Shown: positions 16,211-24,905, numbered from the stretch's first letter. The stretch is 64,000 nucleotides of DNA from Lachnospiraceae bacterium (GCA_022845955.1 AP025576.1:124001-188000), one strand, 5' to 3'. A program made the numbers and translations. The notes: generated by a model not told the origin, from the letters alone.

Positions 16211-16982
16211 CAGGAAAGGGGCCCAACAGGAAAAGGAGCATGCCCCGGATTACGGCAGATATCCGTTTTGCAGGAAGGAAATTCTGCTGTACGGAGCCAA
16301 GGGAATCGGTGCCGCGGCACTTCTTTCCTGGTTTTTCTATCATTCCTTCTGGGCTATGCTGCCTCTGTCTCCGGTCGTTCTGTTTTCTTTCAGGGAGGCG
16401 GAGAAGGATTTGATACGAAGACAACGACAGGAGCTGGCGGATCAGTTCAAGGATGCCATCCTTTCAGTGGCGGCGGGGCTTCAGGCAGGTTATTCCATTG
16501 AAAATGCTTTTCTGGAAGCAGGCAAGGATATGGAGCGGCTGTATGGGACCGACAGCCTCATGGCAAAAGAAATACGCTATCTGAAAAAGGGACTGCAAAA
16601 CCATGTGCCCCTGGAAATCCTGCTTGCGGATCTGGGAAGAAGAAGCGGCGAGGCGGACATGGAGGATTTTGCACAGATTTTTGCCATTGCCAAGCGGTCG
16701 GGAGGAAATCTGAATGCTATCATACGCCGCAGCGCTGCTATAACCGGGGAAAAGATCGAAGTAAAGAGAGAGATACGGACCCTTCTTTCATCCAGGCGTT
16801 ATGAGCAGCGGATTATGAACATGGTTCCCTTTCTCATTATGGCTTATCTCCAACTGACTTCCAGAGGTTTTTTCGACTGTCTTTATTTCAATACTGCCGG
16901 CATTCTCATTATGACCGGCTGTCTGGCAGTATATCTTGCCGCTTTACAAATAGCAAAAAAGATGATAGAAATCGAGGTTTGA
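16170..16982 (+). CDS. tadB: Tad pilus inner-membrane platform protein TadB
   Basis: A 270-residue membrane protein of the T2SF (GspF-like) class. Membrane segments lie near GIGAAALLSWFFYHSFWAML and at the C-terminus (GILIMTGCLAVYLAALQIA). The central T2SF domain shows FKDAILSVAAGLQAGYSIEN and MEDFAQIFAIAKRSGGNL, typical of TadB. It forms the membrane platform turned by the TadA motor. The start lies inside the end of tadA, with AGAAAGGAGG eight bases upstream, indicating translational coupling. Confidence 0.9.
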   Translation: MQISLKWQGFPWHSRKGAQQEKEHAPDYGRYPFCRKEILLYGAKGIGAAALLSWFFYHSFWAMLPLSPVVLFSFREAEKDLIRRQRQELADQFKDAILSVAAGLQAGYSIENAFLEAGKDMERLYGTDSLMAKEIRYLKKGLQNHVPLEILLADLGRRSGEADMEDFAQIFAIAKRSGGNLNAIIRRSAAITGEKIEVKREIRTLLSSRRYEQRIMNMVPFLIMAYLQLTSRGFFDCLYFNTAGILIMTGCLAVYLAALQIAKKMIEIEV

Positions 16983-16985
16983 ATT

Positions 16986-18461
16986 ATGTGGGTGATCTAT
17001 GCGGCAGTGCTGGCGGGAATTCTTGTGCTATTTCTGGCCGGCCGCCATACAAAAGCGGATGCGGATGCCGATGCGCCGGTTGTTGTCCGTATCTTTTACC
17101 GGCCGGCGGTTTGGCTCTGTACTTGTTATGAAAAACAAATAAAAGGAAGGAAGAGAGGGAAATGGCCGGAAGGGAACCCCCGTATCCAGGAGGACATGGA
17201 GATTCTGTATCCATGGGATACACAGGAGCGGATGCGCATATATACGGCGGAAAAGGTGAGCACCTTTCTGTTTCTTGTAACAGCCGGTACCTTTCTTGCC
17301 GCCGCGTTTTCCCTTTCTTCCCAAATGGACAAAAGCCTGTCAGACGCAGGGATCCTGTACCGGAATTCTTACGGAGGAGGTATGCGCCAGGTAACCCTGG
17401 AAGCACAGGAAGATAAACGGAAGGAAGAAATCACGATAGATGTACAGGAAAGGGAATATACCCGGAAACAGCTGGAAGATATGCTGCCCGGCCTGAAGGA
17501 AATCCTGTATGAGGAGGTTGCCGGAGAGAACGTGAGTCTGGATGAGGTTACCGGAGATCTGTATTTCCCTTCTTCTCTTCCCGGATACCCTTTTCAGATA
17601 ACCTGGGAATGTGAGAATTATGAGAGGATCCAGAGCGATGGAAAGGTGCGGAATGAAGATGTGGAAGAAAGCGGGGAAGTGGTGGAGCTTTGTGCAGTCC
17701 TTACCTGCTATGAAGAACGGTGGGAGGAGTCCTTTTCCGTTCGTGTATGCCCGCCCCGGCTGACGGAGGAAGAACGGTTCCGAAAGCTTTTGAAGGACGC
17801 GGTTACGGAAAAGGAAGAGGCCTCCCGGACAAAGGAAGGGTTTGTACTTCCCAAACAGGTGGAAAAAAGGCCTGTCCTTTGGAGGGAAAAGATTAAGGAC
17901 AACAGTATGCTGCTGTTTCTGTTATTTTTCGCTGCAGGAGGTTTTCTGTACCGGTTCCAGGACAAGGATTTGAAAAAGAAAAGAAAGGATCGGGAAGAGC
18001 AGCTGCTTTTGTCCTATCCGGAATTTGTCAGCAAGCTGGTCCTGCTCATGGGGGCAGGACTTCCGGTCAGAAGCGCTTTTATGCGGATGGCTTCCGATTA
18101 CAGAAATAAGAAAGCGGGTGGCGGCGTGGTCTATGTATATGAAGAATTAATGCTGGTGTGCCGGGAAATGGAGAGCGGAATTACTGAGACGCAGGCTTAT
18201 GAACATTTCGGGCAGCGTTGCCGTTTGACACAGTACCGTAAATGCAGCGCGCTGCTTAGCCAGAATCTGAAAAAAGGTGCAGCAGGACTTCTGGATGCCC
18301 TGCAGCAGGAGTCGGAGCATGCATTTGAGGAACGTAAGAGAAATGCCAGGGAAGCGGGGGAAAAAGCGGGTACCAGACTGCTTCTCCCCATGATGATGAT
18401 GCTTGTGGTGGTAATGGTACTTATTATGGTGCCGGCCTGCTTTTCCTTTGCAGGTATGTAA
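16986..18461 (+). CDS. tadC: Oversized TadC-like platform protein with an extra extracytoplasmic domain
   Basis: A 491-residue protein whose C-terminal third (about 325-490) is a T2SF domain (SYPEFVSKLVLLMGAGLPVR, ending in a membrane helix LLLPMMMMLVVVMVLIM). Ordinary TadC proteins are near 300 residues. Here two N-terminal membrane segments (1-18 and about 84-105) are followed by some 200 soluble residues (about 106-305), including a beta-rich part (EEITIDVQEREYT ... EESFSVRVCPP) that resembles an atrophied bacterial Ig-like domain. Topology puts this part outside the membrane. The gene starts three bases after tadB with no strong ribosome binding site, suggesting coupling. The Ig-like reading is inference. 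Confidence 0.82.
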   Translation: MWVIYAAVLAGILVLFLAGRHTKADADADAPVVVRIFYRPAVWLCTCYEKQIKGRKRGKWPEGNPRIQEDMEILYPWDTQERMRIYTAEKVSTFLFLVTAGTFLAAAFSLSSQMDKSLSDAGILYRNSYGGGMRQVTLEAQEDKRKEEITIDVQEREYTRKQLEDMLPGLKEILYEEVAGENVSLDEVTGDLYFPSSLPGYPFQITWECENYERIQSDGKVRNEDVEESGEVVELCAVLTCYEERWEESFSVRVCPPRLTEEERFRKLLKDAVTEKEEASRTKEGFVLPKQVEKRPVLWREKIKDNSMLLFLLFFAAGGFLYRFQDKDLKKKRKDREEQLLLSYPEFVSKLVLLMGAGLPVRSAFMRMASDYRNKKAGGGVVYVYEELMLVCREMESGITETQAYEHFGQRCRLTQYRKCSALLSQNLKKGAAGLLDALQQESEHAFEERKRNAREAGEKAGTRLLLPMMMMLVVVMVLIMVPACFSFAGM

Positions 18462-18507
18462 ACAGAAACAGATTAGAACCATGCCGGGAGGCAGAATGGA
18501 GGAATGT

Positions 18508-18720
18508 ATGAAAAATATATATTGGCAGACGGTAAACGGGGCTGCGAAGGTAAAAAAACGTATCAGGGAAATTCTGAAGGGAGAGGAAGGTATGGGAACG
18601 GTAGAGGTGATTCTGATCATTCTCGTTCTGATAGGGCTCGTTATTATTTTTAAGAACCAGCTGACAGCTCTGGTAAATTCTATCTTCGGGAAAATAACCT
18701 CCCAGGCCGGCAGTATTTAA
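18508..18720 (+). CDS. flp: Flp-type (type IVb) major pilin
   Basis: A 70-residue prepilin. The basic leader ends in KGEEG and the cleavage site is followed by MGTVEVILIILVLIGLVIIF, with Glu at +5 and a continuous hydrophobic helix, as in Flp1-type pilins. Processing would be by the prepilin peptidase encoded at 21019. The ATG at 18508 has ATGGAGG upstream; an in-frame ATG at 18496 adds only four residues and cannot be excluded. This is the likely filament subunit of the Tad apparatus encoded around it. Confidence 0.9.
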   Translation: MKNIYWQTVNGAAKVKKRIREILKGEEGMGTVEVILIILVLIGLVIIFKNQLTALVNSIFGKITSQAGSI

Positions 18721-18736
18721 GAAGAGGAGATATGGG

Positions 18737-20176
18737 GTGCGAAACGGATATATTACGGTTTATCTTTCCCTGGTCACCGGGATTTTGCTGTCCCTGCTGC
18801 TGACGGTTACAGAAGGCGTGAGGATGCATACGATCCGTACCCAGACGGAATGTGTCATGGATATGGCCATGGATTCGGCCCTGGCAGAATACCACAGGGA
18901 AATGCTGGAGCAATATGATCTGTTTTTTATTGATATGTCCTATGGAGGAAAAGCGCCGTCCTTTTCCAATACGGAAGAACACATAAGAAGCTATATGAAT
19001 ATGAATTTCCGCCCCTTTGAGGTTTTTACCCTTCCGGTGGGAAAGGATTTGACCGCCTTAACCGCCGGAAGCGTACAGCTGCAGCAGGCGTCCGTGGCAT
19101 CGGATGAAAAGGGCGCGGTATTAAAAGCGCAGGCCATCGCGTATATGAAGGATAAATGGGGGCTGAGTTTCCTGGAGCAGGCGGCGGTGAATGCAGGGAT
19201 AATCCAGTCCGGAGGATTTTTGGAAAGTGATGTGGAGCAAAGGCGTCTGGAAACGGAAACACAGGTGAAGGACGCCATACGCAGAAAAGAGCAGCAGGAA
19301 GAAGAGGGGTGGGAGGGGCAGAATCTGGAGCTGCCTTCGGATGTGGTGAACCAGGCCAGACAGGAAGGAATCCTGCGTCTTGCCGTAGAAAACAGCGCCT
19401 CCTTATCCGCAGCCTCTCTCCCGGTCAACAACCTGTATACCCATCGTAACGGTACGCTGGAAGGTACCGGATTGAGGCCGGGGGTGCAGACACCTTCCAG
19501 TGTGGCGGATACCTGTATTTTTATTCGATACATTATGGAAAAATGCGGGAATTACAGGGAACCGAAAGAAGATTCCGCCTTTACTTATCAGGTGGAATAC
19601 CTGCTTCAGGGAAAAGACAATGATCTGGATAATCTGCGTGGAACCGCCAATAAACTCCTTTTGGTAAGGGAAGCAGCCAATATGGCATATCTGTACAGCG
19701 ACGGGGGAAAACAGAGCGAAGCGAGAAGCACGGCCCTCCTGATTACCGCACTGCTGGGACTGCCGGAACTGGAAGAAGCGGTTACGCAGCTGATTCTGTT
19801 CGCCTGGGGGTATGCGGAAAGCGTGAAGGATATGCGGATGCTCTTTGACGGTGAAAAGGTGCCGGTCATAAAGGATGGGTCCACCTGGCATACGCCGTTC
19901 AGCCAGCTTCTGACCTTCCGCGGACATTTGTCCGAATATCCGGGAGGGCAGTCCGGGCTTGGCTACGAAGATTACCTGCAGGCGTTTTTGTTTTTGGAAA
20001 CGCAGGAAAAGATAACAGGCAGATTAATGGATGTTATGGAAGCGGATATCAGACAGACAAAAGGAAATATCTGTTTCCGCATAGACGGATGCATAGACGG
20101 GATGCGTGCTGAGGCGGAGGTATCCAGCGGTTATGGTTACCGGTACAGCATTGCAAGAAGCTATGGCTATGAATAA
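18737..20176 (+). CDS. DUF5702-type membrane-anchored protein of Tad locus (TadG-like role)
   Basis: A 479-residue protein with a single N-terminal membrane segment (GYITVYLSLVTGILLSLLLT) and a long soluble part predicted to be outside the cell. The segment ITVYLSLVTGI and the following MDMAMDSALAEYHREMLEQYDLFFIDM stretch are features I associate with DUF5702 proteins of clostridial Tad loci. Its position after flp and one-helix anchor resemble TadG-type minor components, but the function is unproven. The start is GTG at 18737 with GAGGAG upstream. Confidence 0.8.
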   Translation: MRNGYITVYLSLVTGILLSLLLTVTEGVRMHTIRTQTECVMDMAMDSALAEYHREMLEQYDLFFIDMSYGGKAPSFSNTEEHIRSYMNMNFRPFEVFTLPVGKDLTALTAGSVQLQQASVASDEKGAVLKAQAIAYMKDKWGLSFLEQAAVNAGIIQSGGFLESDVEQRRLETETQVKDAIRRKEQQEEEGWEGQNLELPSDVVNQARQEGILRLAVENSASLSAASLPVNNLYTHRNGTLEGTGLRPGVQTPSSVADTCIFIRYIMEKCGNYREPKEDSAFTYQVEYLLQGKDNDLDNLRGTANKLLLVREAANMAYLYSDGGKQSEARSTALLITALLGLPELEEAVTQLILFAWGYAESVKDMRMLFDGEKVPVIKDGSTWHTPFSQLLTFRGHLSEYPGGQSGLGYEDYLQAFLFLETQEKITGRLMDVMEADIRQTKGNICFRIDGCIDGMRAEAEVSSGYGYRYSIARSYGYE

Positions 20177-20202
20177 TAAGAAGGGAGAGGAGGTGAGCAG
20201 GG

Positions 20203-21006
20203 ATGCCCCTTTTGTACGGATGCCATGTAAAAAGAAACAATAAACAATACAACAGAAAGGTCATGTACTTCCGAACGCATTTTCCTCACACATATAAAAA
20301 ACTTCACACATTTACATATCCCCTCAAGCATCCGGCAAAGGGGGTGTCCCTGCCCGCCCCCTGTCAGGACGGCAGCTTATGCAGGAATTATCCGGGTTCC
20401 ATGACCGTGGAAGCATCCCTGGCCGTCCCTCTCTTTCTGTTTTTTATGGTAAACATTCTATCCATGAACCTGTTTTTCCATACCTTTGCACAGAATCTCG
20501 AGACGCTGCACCAGCAGGGACGCCAGCTGTCCATGCTGGCTTATACAACCGGAGCGCCGGATGAGATGATACAGCTGGTACGTCCGGCCCGGGTAAAGCC
20601 TGTGGTTCCTATTTTGGCTTATCCCGGAACCACGATTGTAAGCTGCTGCTATATGAGGGCATGGACAGGCTATGATGTGGAGAGAAAAACAGAGACGGAA
20701 GAACAGGAGGAGATCGTATATATTACGGAAAACGGTACGGTCTACCACAGGGAAAGAAACTGTACCCATCTGACACTTTCTGTGGAACTTGCAGGGCGGG
20801 ATGAGGTGGGGCAGCTGCGCAATGAGTCGGGAGGAAAATACTATCCCTGTGAAAAATGCGGAGGTGACGGCAGCAGCTTCGTATACGTTACAGGAGAAGG
20901 ATCCAGATACCACAATACCATCACATGCAGCGGTCTGAAAAGAACCGTTATCAGCATCCCCTTATCGGAAGCAGGCGGCAGGCCGCCCTGCTCCAGATGC
21001 GGATAA
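20203..21006 (+). CDS. TadE-like pseudopilin with duplicated C-terminal Cys motif domain
   Basis: A 267-residue protein. A long basic leader (about 65 residues) precedes YPGSMTVEASLAVPLFLFFM, a TadE-like prepilin motif with Gly at -1 and Glu at +5. The C-terminal half has two repeats of about 45 residues of the pattern Y-H-x4-C-[TS]-x-L ... P-C-x2-C-G: HRERNCTHL with PCEKCGG, and HNTITCSGL with PCSRCG. Each repeat supplies three cysteines and a histidine and looks metal-binding. Similar YH-C-PC-C modules occur at the ends of secreted Firmicutes proteins. The ATG follows AGGAGGTGAGCAGGG. Expected to be a minor pilin displaying the Cys domains outside. Confidence 0.82.
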   Translation: MPLLYGCHVKRNNKQYNRKVMYFRTHFPHTYKKLHTFTYPLKHPAKGVSLPAPCQDGSLCRNYPGSMTVEASLAVPLFLFFMVNILSMNLFFHTFAQNLETLHQQGRQLSMLAYTTGAPDEMIQLVRPARVKPVVPILAYPGTTIVSCCYMRAWTGYDVERKTETEEQEEIVYITENGTVYHRERNCTHLTLSVELAGRDEVGQLRNESGGKYYPCEKCGGDGSSFVYVTGEGSRYHNTITCSGLKRTVISIPLSEAGGRPPCSRCG

Positions 21007-21018
21007 GAAAGGAGATTT

Positions 21019-21474
21019 ATGGCGGAAAATATCATTCTATGCAGTTTCCTTGGAATCTGCAGCTGTTATGACTTGAAACTGAAAAAAATACCCGGCTGGC
21101 TTTTATATACAGGTATCCTTTTAGGTGCCCTCTACTGGGGAATTCTGAAAGTATCCGGACAGGCCGGCTGGCTCGCCCTGCCGGCAGGGCTTCTGCCCGG
21201 TTGTATGATGCTGTTTTACAGCTATATTACGGAAGGGAAGCTTGGGACAGCCGATGGGCTTATGGTACTGCCGGCAGGACTTCTGCAGCAATGGCAGAGA
21301 TGTACCGCTGAAATTATGGCAGCCTGTCTGCTCACATTCCTTTTGGCAGCAGGACTGCTGATCAGCCGAAAAGGAAACCGGGATACCCGGATCCCTTTTG
21401 CCCCGTTTTTCCTGGCAGCGGTTGTATTGGTGTGGATAATAGAAGCCGTTTTCGGCGTCTCTGTGGATAAGTGA
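21019..21474 (+). CDS. tadV: Prepilin peptidase, TadV/CpaA type (A24 family)
   Basis: A 151-residue polytopic membrane protease. The two aspartates required by the family are seen as CYDLKLKKIPGW (Asp18) and GKLGTADGLM (Asp79). It lacks the N-methyltransferase domain of PilD-type enzymes, as usual for TadV. It should cleave the Flp pilin and the two TadE-like proteins in this operon. The ATG has AGAAAGGAG upstream and lies 12 bases after the preceding stop. Confidence 0.9.
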   Translation: MAENIILCSFLGICSCYDLKLKKIPGWLLYTGILLGALYWGILKVSGQAGWLALPAGLLPGCMMLFYSYITEGKLGTADGLMVLPAGLLQQWQRCTAEIMAACLLTFLLAAGLLISRKGNRDTRIPFAPFFLAAVVLVWIIEAVFGVSVDK

Positions 21475-21492
21475 CAGATAAGGAGCAGAATT

Positions 21493-21927
21493 GTGGATAA
21501 GAAAAATAGGAAGGATGCCTATATGACCCTGGAAGCCAGTTTTGTCATGCCGCTGGCAGTCATTTTGATCGCGGCCTTAATGTATCTGTCTTTTTATCTC
21601 TACACGGTAATTTTCCTCAACCAGGCTGCTTATATATCTGCATTCCGGGGAAGCCTGTATGAACCTGACAGCGGCAGCATGCGGGCAAAGGCGGAGGAGG
21701 AGCTGGACAAACTGCTGGAGGAAAGAATATTGCCGGTACGGAACCTGGAAAAGCAGGTGAGGGCCTCTCCCCTGGCAGTGAGTGTGTCCCTTGAAGCAAA
21801 GCTGTCCCTTCCTTTTCCGGGCATGGGGATTTTTGCAGGGACGGGCTGGGAAATAAAAGCGGAAAAAAAGGCGCTGGGCAGGAATGCGGTTTCCTATATC
21901 CGCCTGGCAAGAAAAACCGGCAACTAA
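21493..21927 (+). CDS. TadE-like minor pseudopilin
   Basis: A 144-residue protein with short basic leader and AYMTLEASFVMPLAVILIAALMYLSFYLY, a TadE-type N-terminal helix with the conserved Glu. No cysteine motif is present, unlike the larger TadE-like protein at 20203. The rest is a small soluble domain of unknown fold. The GTG start at 21493 is preceded by ATAAGGAG. It is likely processed by the peptidase just upstream and assembled as a minor pilin. Confidence 0.8.
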   Translation: MDKKNRKDAYMTLEASFVMPLAVILIAALMYLSFYLYTVIFLNQAAYISAFRGSLYEPDSGSMRAKAEEELDKLLEERILPVRNLEKQVRASPLAVSVSLEAKLSLPFPGMGIFAGTGWEIKAEKKALGRNAVSYIRLARKTGN

Positions 21928-21962
21928 CGACTGACGCCGGAGTTTACCGATGGGAGAATGTA

Positions 21963-23528
21963 ATGATAAAGCCTGAATATAAACGTGAGCTAAGTCACAG
22001 CTATCTGATTCTGGATGATATTCCTAAGGAAAAAATGGATAATTACCAATACCGGATGATCCTGAAAAACAGAATTCCCGGCCTTCTGTGCAGCAGCGAA
22101 AGATATATAAATGGGAAGGTATGCCTGTATTATGATATCAGCTCCCGCCAATCCCTGGATCAGCTTTATGAAGCAGGCAAAATGTCTTTCACGGAAATAC
22201 TGGGGATAGTGGAGGAGCTTGCCCGCGTATTGGAGGGCATGTCCGGTTTCCTGCTGGAAGAACAAAACCTCCTGCTGGATCCCCGGTATATGTATCTGGA
22301 TTTGGATACGGAACAGCTATGCCTTCTTTATTATCCCTTTGCGGAGATGGAAAATCCGATCGGCAGCATTTATATGCCGGTAGCGGAGTTTTTTCTGGAG
22401 CATGTGGATCATAAGGAGGAGATGGCGGTGAGCGCCGCCTATCAGTTTTATAAGATGTCAAAGGCCGAAAGCTTTGCTCTGGATAGTTTCCGGGGGATGT
22501 GGGAAAAGGGCCAGGGTACCGGCCGGGAGGATCCGAAACCAGTATGTTATGCCGGTAAAACGCTCTCCGGAAGCGGAGAAGGCGGCTATCCGGAATGGGT
22601 GGCTGAAGAAGGGGACTGGCAGGAGCAGTTTTATGAGGAGCCAGGTTTATACACTTGCGGAACCGGATATGAGAAGCAGGGAATCGCTACAATTGAAGAA
22701 AAGTATATAAAAGATTATACGGTAAAGGATATCACAGGGAAAAAAACAGCAGAAAGAAAAAGTATGCCGGATAAAAAAAGTACGGGAAGAAGAGAAGCGG
22801 AAAAAAAAGAGACGGATAAAAAAGATGGAAATAAAAAAGAAACATATGAAAAAGATAGAAAAAGGGAAGATAAAGCTGACGAAGAAACACAGGAAGAAAG
22901 ACTGCGCAGGATGAATTTTGCAGGGCTTGGGGCCACATGCCTGGCTTTTGCGATTCTGTGTATGTTTATCTGGTATCTTCAGCCGGAAGATACCGTTAAG
23001 GCAGTCCTGTTCGGGCTTCTGGCTTTGGACGGCCTGATTTTGCTGGTATTTTTATGGAGGCTGCTGGTTAAGAAGGGGGCTGAAAAGGAGGAAGAAAGCA
23101 CGGCTAAGGAATACGGGGAGGCCTGGGAGTCCTTTGACTGGCTGCCGGAATACGGGGATGGGGACAATACCGTTTATATGGGGACACAGGGAATAAGTCC
23201 CGTAAAGCAGGGCGGGTATCAAACAAAAGCCCCTGCATTGACGGGAAATGCGGACGGCAGGCAAATCCGATACCGGTTGGAGCCCTTGCCTATGATAGCG
23301 GGTAAATTAAAGAACCGTGTCCAGCTGCTGCTGTCTGACGCATCCGTCAGCCGTATCCATGCCCGATTTGTGGAAAAGGAGGGACGGGTGGCACTGATGG
23401 ATCTGAATTCCACGAACGGTACTTTTATAAATGGCATACGCCTGGAGCAGAACGAGAGTATGGTGCTGGAGCACGGAGATGAAATCCGGCTTGGGGACAT
23501 GGTCTTTCATTATGAGGAATTCTCATAG
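21963..23528 (+). CDS. DUF6382/FHA-domain membrane protein of the Tad operon
   Basis: A 521-residue protein. Residues 1-160 match the DUF6382 type (HSYLILDDIPKEKMDNYQYRMI, KVCLYYDISSRQSLDQLYE). A lysine/glutamate-rich low-complexity stretch follows (about 255-310), then two membrane helices (about 320-375), and a C-terminal FHA domain (about 435-521) with the phosphothreonine-binding signature SRIHARF and LNSTNGTFINGIRL. FHA domains bind phosphothreonine, so pilus function may be tied to a Ser/Thr kinase encoded elsewhere. It ends the Tad operon. No clear terminator follows. Confidence 0.87.
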   Translation: MIKPEYKRELSHSYLILDDIPKEKMDNYQYRMILKNRIPGLLCSSERYINGKVCLYYDISSRQSLDQLYEAGKMSFTEILGIVEELARVLEGMSGFLLEEQNLLLDPRYMYLDLDTEQLCLLYYPFAEMENPIGSIYMPVAEFFLEHVDHKEEMAVSAAYQFYKMSKAESFALDSFRGMWEKGQGTGREDPKPVCYAGKTLSGSGEGGYPEWVAEEGDWQEQFYEEPGLYTCGTGYEKQGIATIEEKYIKDYTVKDITGKKTAERKSMPDKKSTGRREAEKKETDKKDGNKKETYEKDRKREDKADEETQEERLRRMNFAGLGATCLAFAILCMFIWYLQPEDTVKAVLFGLLALDGLILLVFLWRLLVKKGAEKEEESTAKEYGEAWESFDWLPEYGDGDNTVYMGTQGISPVKQGGYQTKAPALTGNADGRQIRYRLEPLPMIAGKLKNRVQLLLSDASVSRIHARFVEKEGRVALMDLNSTNGTFINGIRLEQNESMVLEHGDEIRLGDMVFHYEEFS

Positions 23529-23651
23529 TTTGCAAAAGCTTCTCCTTTGTGCAGTTTATCCATAGTTTCGTAAAACCTCTTGCTTTAGCCACGGGGATAT
23601 AAGGCACTTCCGTCGAATTTACGCAAGTAATTGAAGATTGAATAAATATAC

Positions 23652-23680
23652 TTGTATCAGCCGGTAAAGCGTTGTACAAT
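23652..23680 (+). promoter_or_regulatory. Promoter of the rhomboid gene
   Basis: TTGTAT (23652-23657), 17-base spacer, TACAAT (23675-23680), 31 bases before the rhomboid start. Since no terminator separates it from the Tad operon, both sources could contribute. Confidence 0.6.
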
Positions 23681-23710
23681 AACATATAAAGGGCAGTAAT
23701 GGGGGTTACT

Positions 23711-24340
23711 ATGGTAAAACCGCAGACATATCGGTACCAAAACCAGAACATGAAAGAGGTTCCCTGGTGCAGCGCAGTGCTTACGGCTGCAAATGTCATT
23801 ATTTTTCTGGTGAGTTATTTTACAGGTGACTGGCTGTATGATAAAGGTGAATTCGGAGTTTTTTATTTGATCCGGAGTCAGGAATACTATAGGCTGGTGA
23901 CGGCGATGTTTCTTCATGCAGATATCAGTCACCTGGTTAATAATATGATATTGCTGTATTTTGGCGGAGAAATTGTGGAAAAGACAATCGGCGGCGCCAG
24001 ATATCTTGTGCTCTTTTTTGTTTCCGGTATTTGCGGCAACCTGCTGTCTGCTATATATGAGCTTTCTACCGGGCTGTATTACAGCTCCATTGGGGCAAGC
24101 GGTGCGGTATTCGGATTGGTGGGAGGTCTGCTTTATCTTGTGATTACCAAGAAAGGCTATGCGGCACGGATCTCTATCCAGCGTATGGCTTTGATGATAG
24201 CCTTTTCCCTTTATTCCGGATTCCGAAGCGTTATGGTGAACAATGCCGCTCATCTGGGCGGGCTGCTCAGCGGATTCCTGATAACCTTCCTGCTGTGTCA
24301 TATCGGAAGGAATGAGGGAAGGCTGCGTTACCGGAATTGA
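23711..24340 (+). CDS. Rhomboid family intramembrane serine protease
   Basis: A 209-residue protein with about six membrane helices. The catalytic serine motif GASGAVFG gives Ser130, and His181 lies in NNAAHLGGLLSGF; the HADISHLVNNM loop (residues 69-79) is typical of rhomboids. It should cleave membrane-anchored substrates within the bilayer; the substrate is unknown. ATG at 23711 has GGGGG five bases upstream and is preferred over an in-frame ATG at 23699. The HIT-protein gene follows after 35 bases. Confidence 0.93.
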   Translation: MVKPQTYRYQNQNMKEVPWCSAVLTAANVIIFLVSYFTGDWLYDKGEFGVFYLIRSQEYYRLVTAMFLHADISHLVNNMILLYFGGEIVEKTIGGARYLVLFFVSGICGNLLSAIYELSTGLYYSSIGASGAVFGLVGGLLYLVITKKGYAARISIQRMALMIAFSLYSGFRSVMVNNAAHLGGLLSGFLITFLLCHIGRNEGRLRYRN

Positions 24341-24375
24341 TAAAAACATGCCCTATTCGGGCGGAAGGAGACAGG

Positions 24376-24792
24376 GTGAAAGAAGAAGCTTGTATTTTCT
24401 GTAGAATAGCAAATGGGGAAATCCCTTCAAAAACACTTTATGAAGATGAAAAGTACCGTGTGATCCTGGATTTGGGACCGGCAACAAGAGGGCATGCCCT
24501 GATACTTCCCAAGGACCATTATAAGAATCTGTATGAACTCCCGGAGGATGCCTGCGGGGAAGTAATGCATCTTGCTAAAAAGATGGCTGTCCGGATGACC
24601 GGTAAGCTGGGTTGCAGCGGTTTTAATCTGGTTCAGAATAATGGGGAATGCGCGGGACAGACGGTTATGCATTTCCATCTGCATCTGATTCCCCGCTATG
24701 AGGATGACCACCAGAATATTAACTGGGTTCCGGGAAAACCCGGGCAGGAAGAACTGGAGGAAATCCGGAAAACTATCTGCGGGCAGCCGTAA
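24376..24792 (+). CDS. HIT family nucleotide-binding hydrolase
   Basis: A 138-residue protein with N-terminal CIFCRIANGEIPSKTLYED and the histidine triad motif HFHLHLIPR near residues 100-108. Family members hydrolyse nucleotide phosphoramidates or dinucleotides such as Ap4A in the cytoplasm. GTG at 24376 has GAAGGAGACAGG upstream and gives the usual family N-terminus. It probably shares the rhomboid transcript. Confidence 0.93.
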   Translation: MKEEACIFCRIANGEIPSKTLYEDEKYRVILDLGPATRGHALILPKDHYKNLYELPEDACGEVMHLAKKMAVRMTGKLGCSGFNLVQNNGECAGQTVMHFHLHLIPRYEDDHQNINWVPGKPGQEELEEIRKTICGQP

Positions 24793-24839
24793 GAAACGCA
24801 CGGCCTGCAGGCAGTATAGTTCCAATAGGTACGGAAAAA

Positions 24840-24905
24840 TGCCCGGAACAGCAGACAGTTATATACCGGCAGCACTGTCAGCCGTTCCGGGCATATGTTT
24901 TTTGC
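24840..24905. terminator. Bidirectional terminator between HIT gene and murG
   Basis: TGCCCGGAAC (24840-24849) pairs with GTTCCGGGCA (24884-24893), with a second inner pairing (GACAGT with ACTGTC). It is followed by ATGTTTTTTGC on the plus strand and preceded by ACGGAAAAA, so it could stop transcription from both sides. Confidence 0.8.

Noticed and set aside
15160..16320. 386-codon minus-strand frame opposite tadA
   Set aside because: Ser/Ile/Pro-rich shadow of the tadA codons; tadA has all its ATPase motifs.
22730..22900. A-rich repetitive stretch considered as a possible CRISPR-like or satellite repeat
   Set aside because: It is the Lys/Glu/Asp-rich linker of the FHA protein in frame, not a regular repeat.
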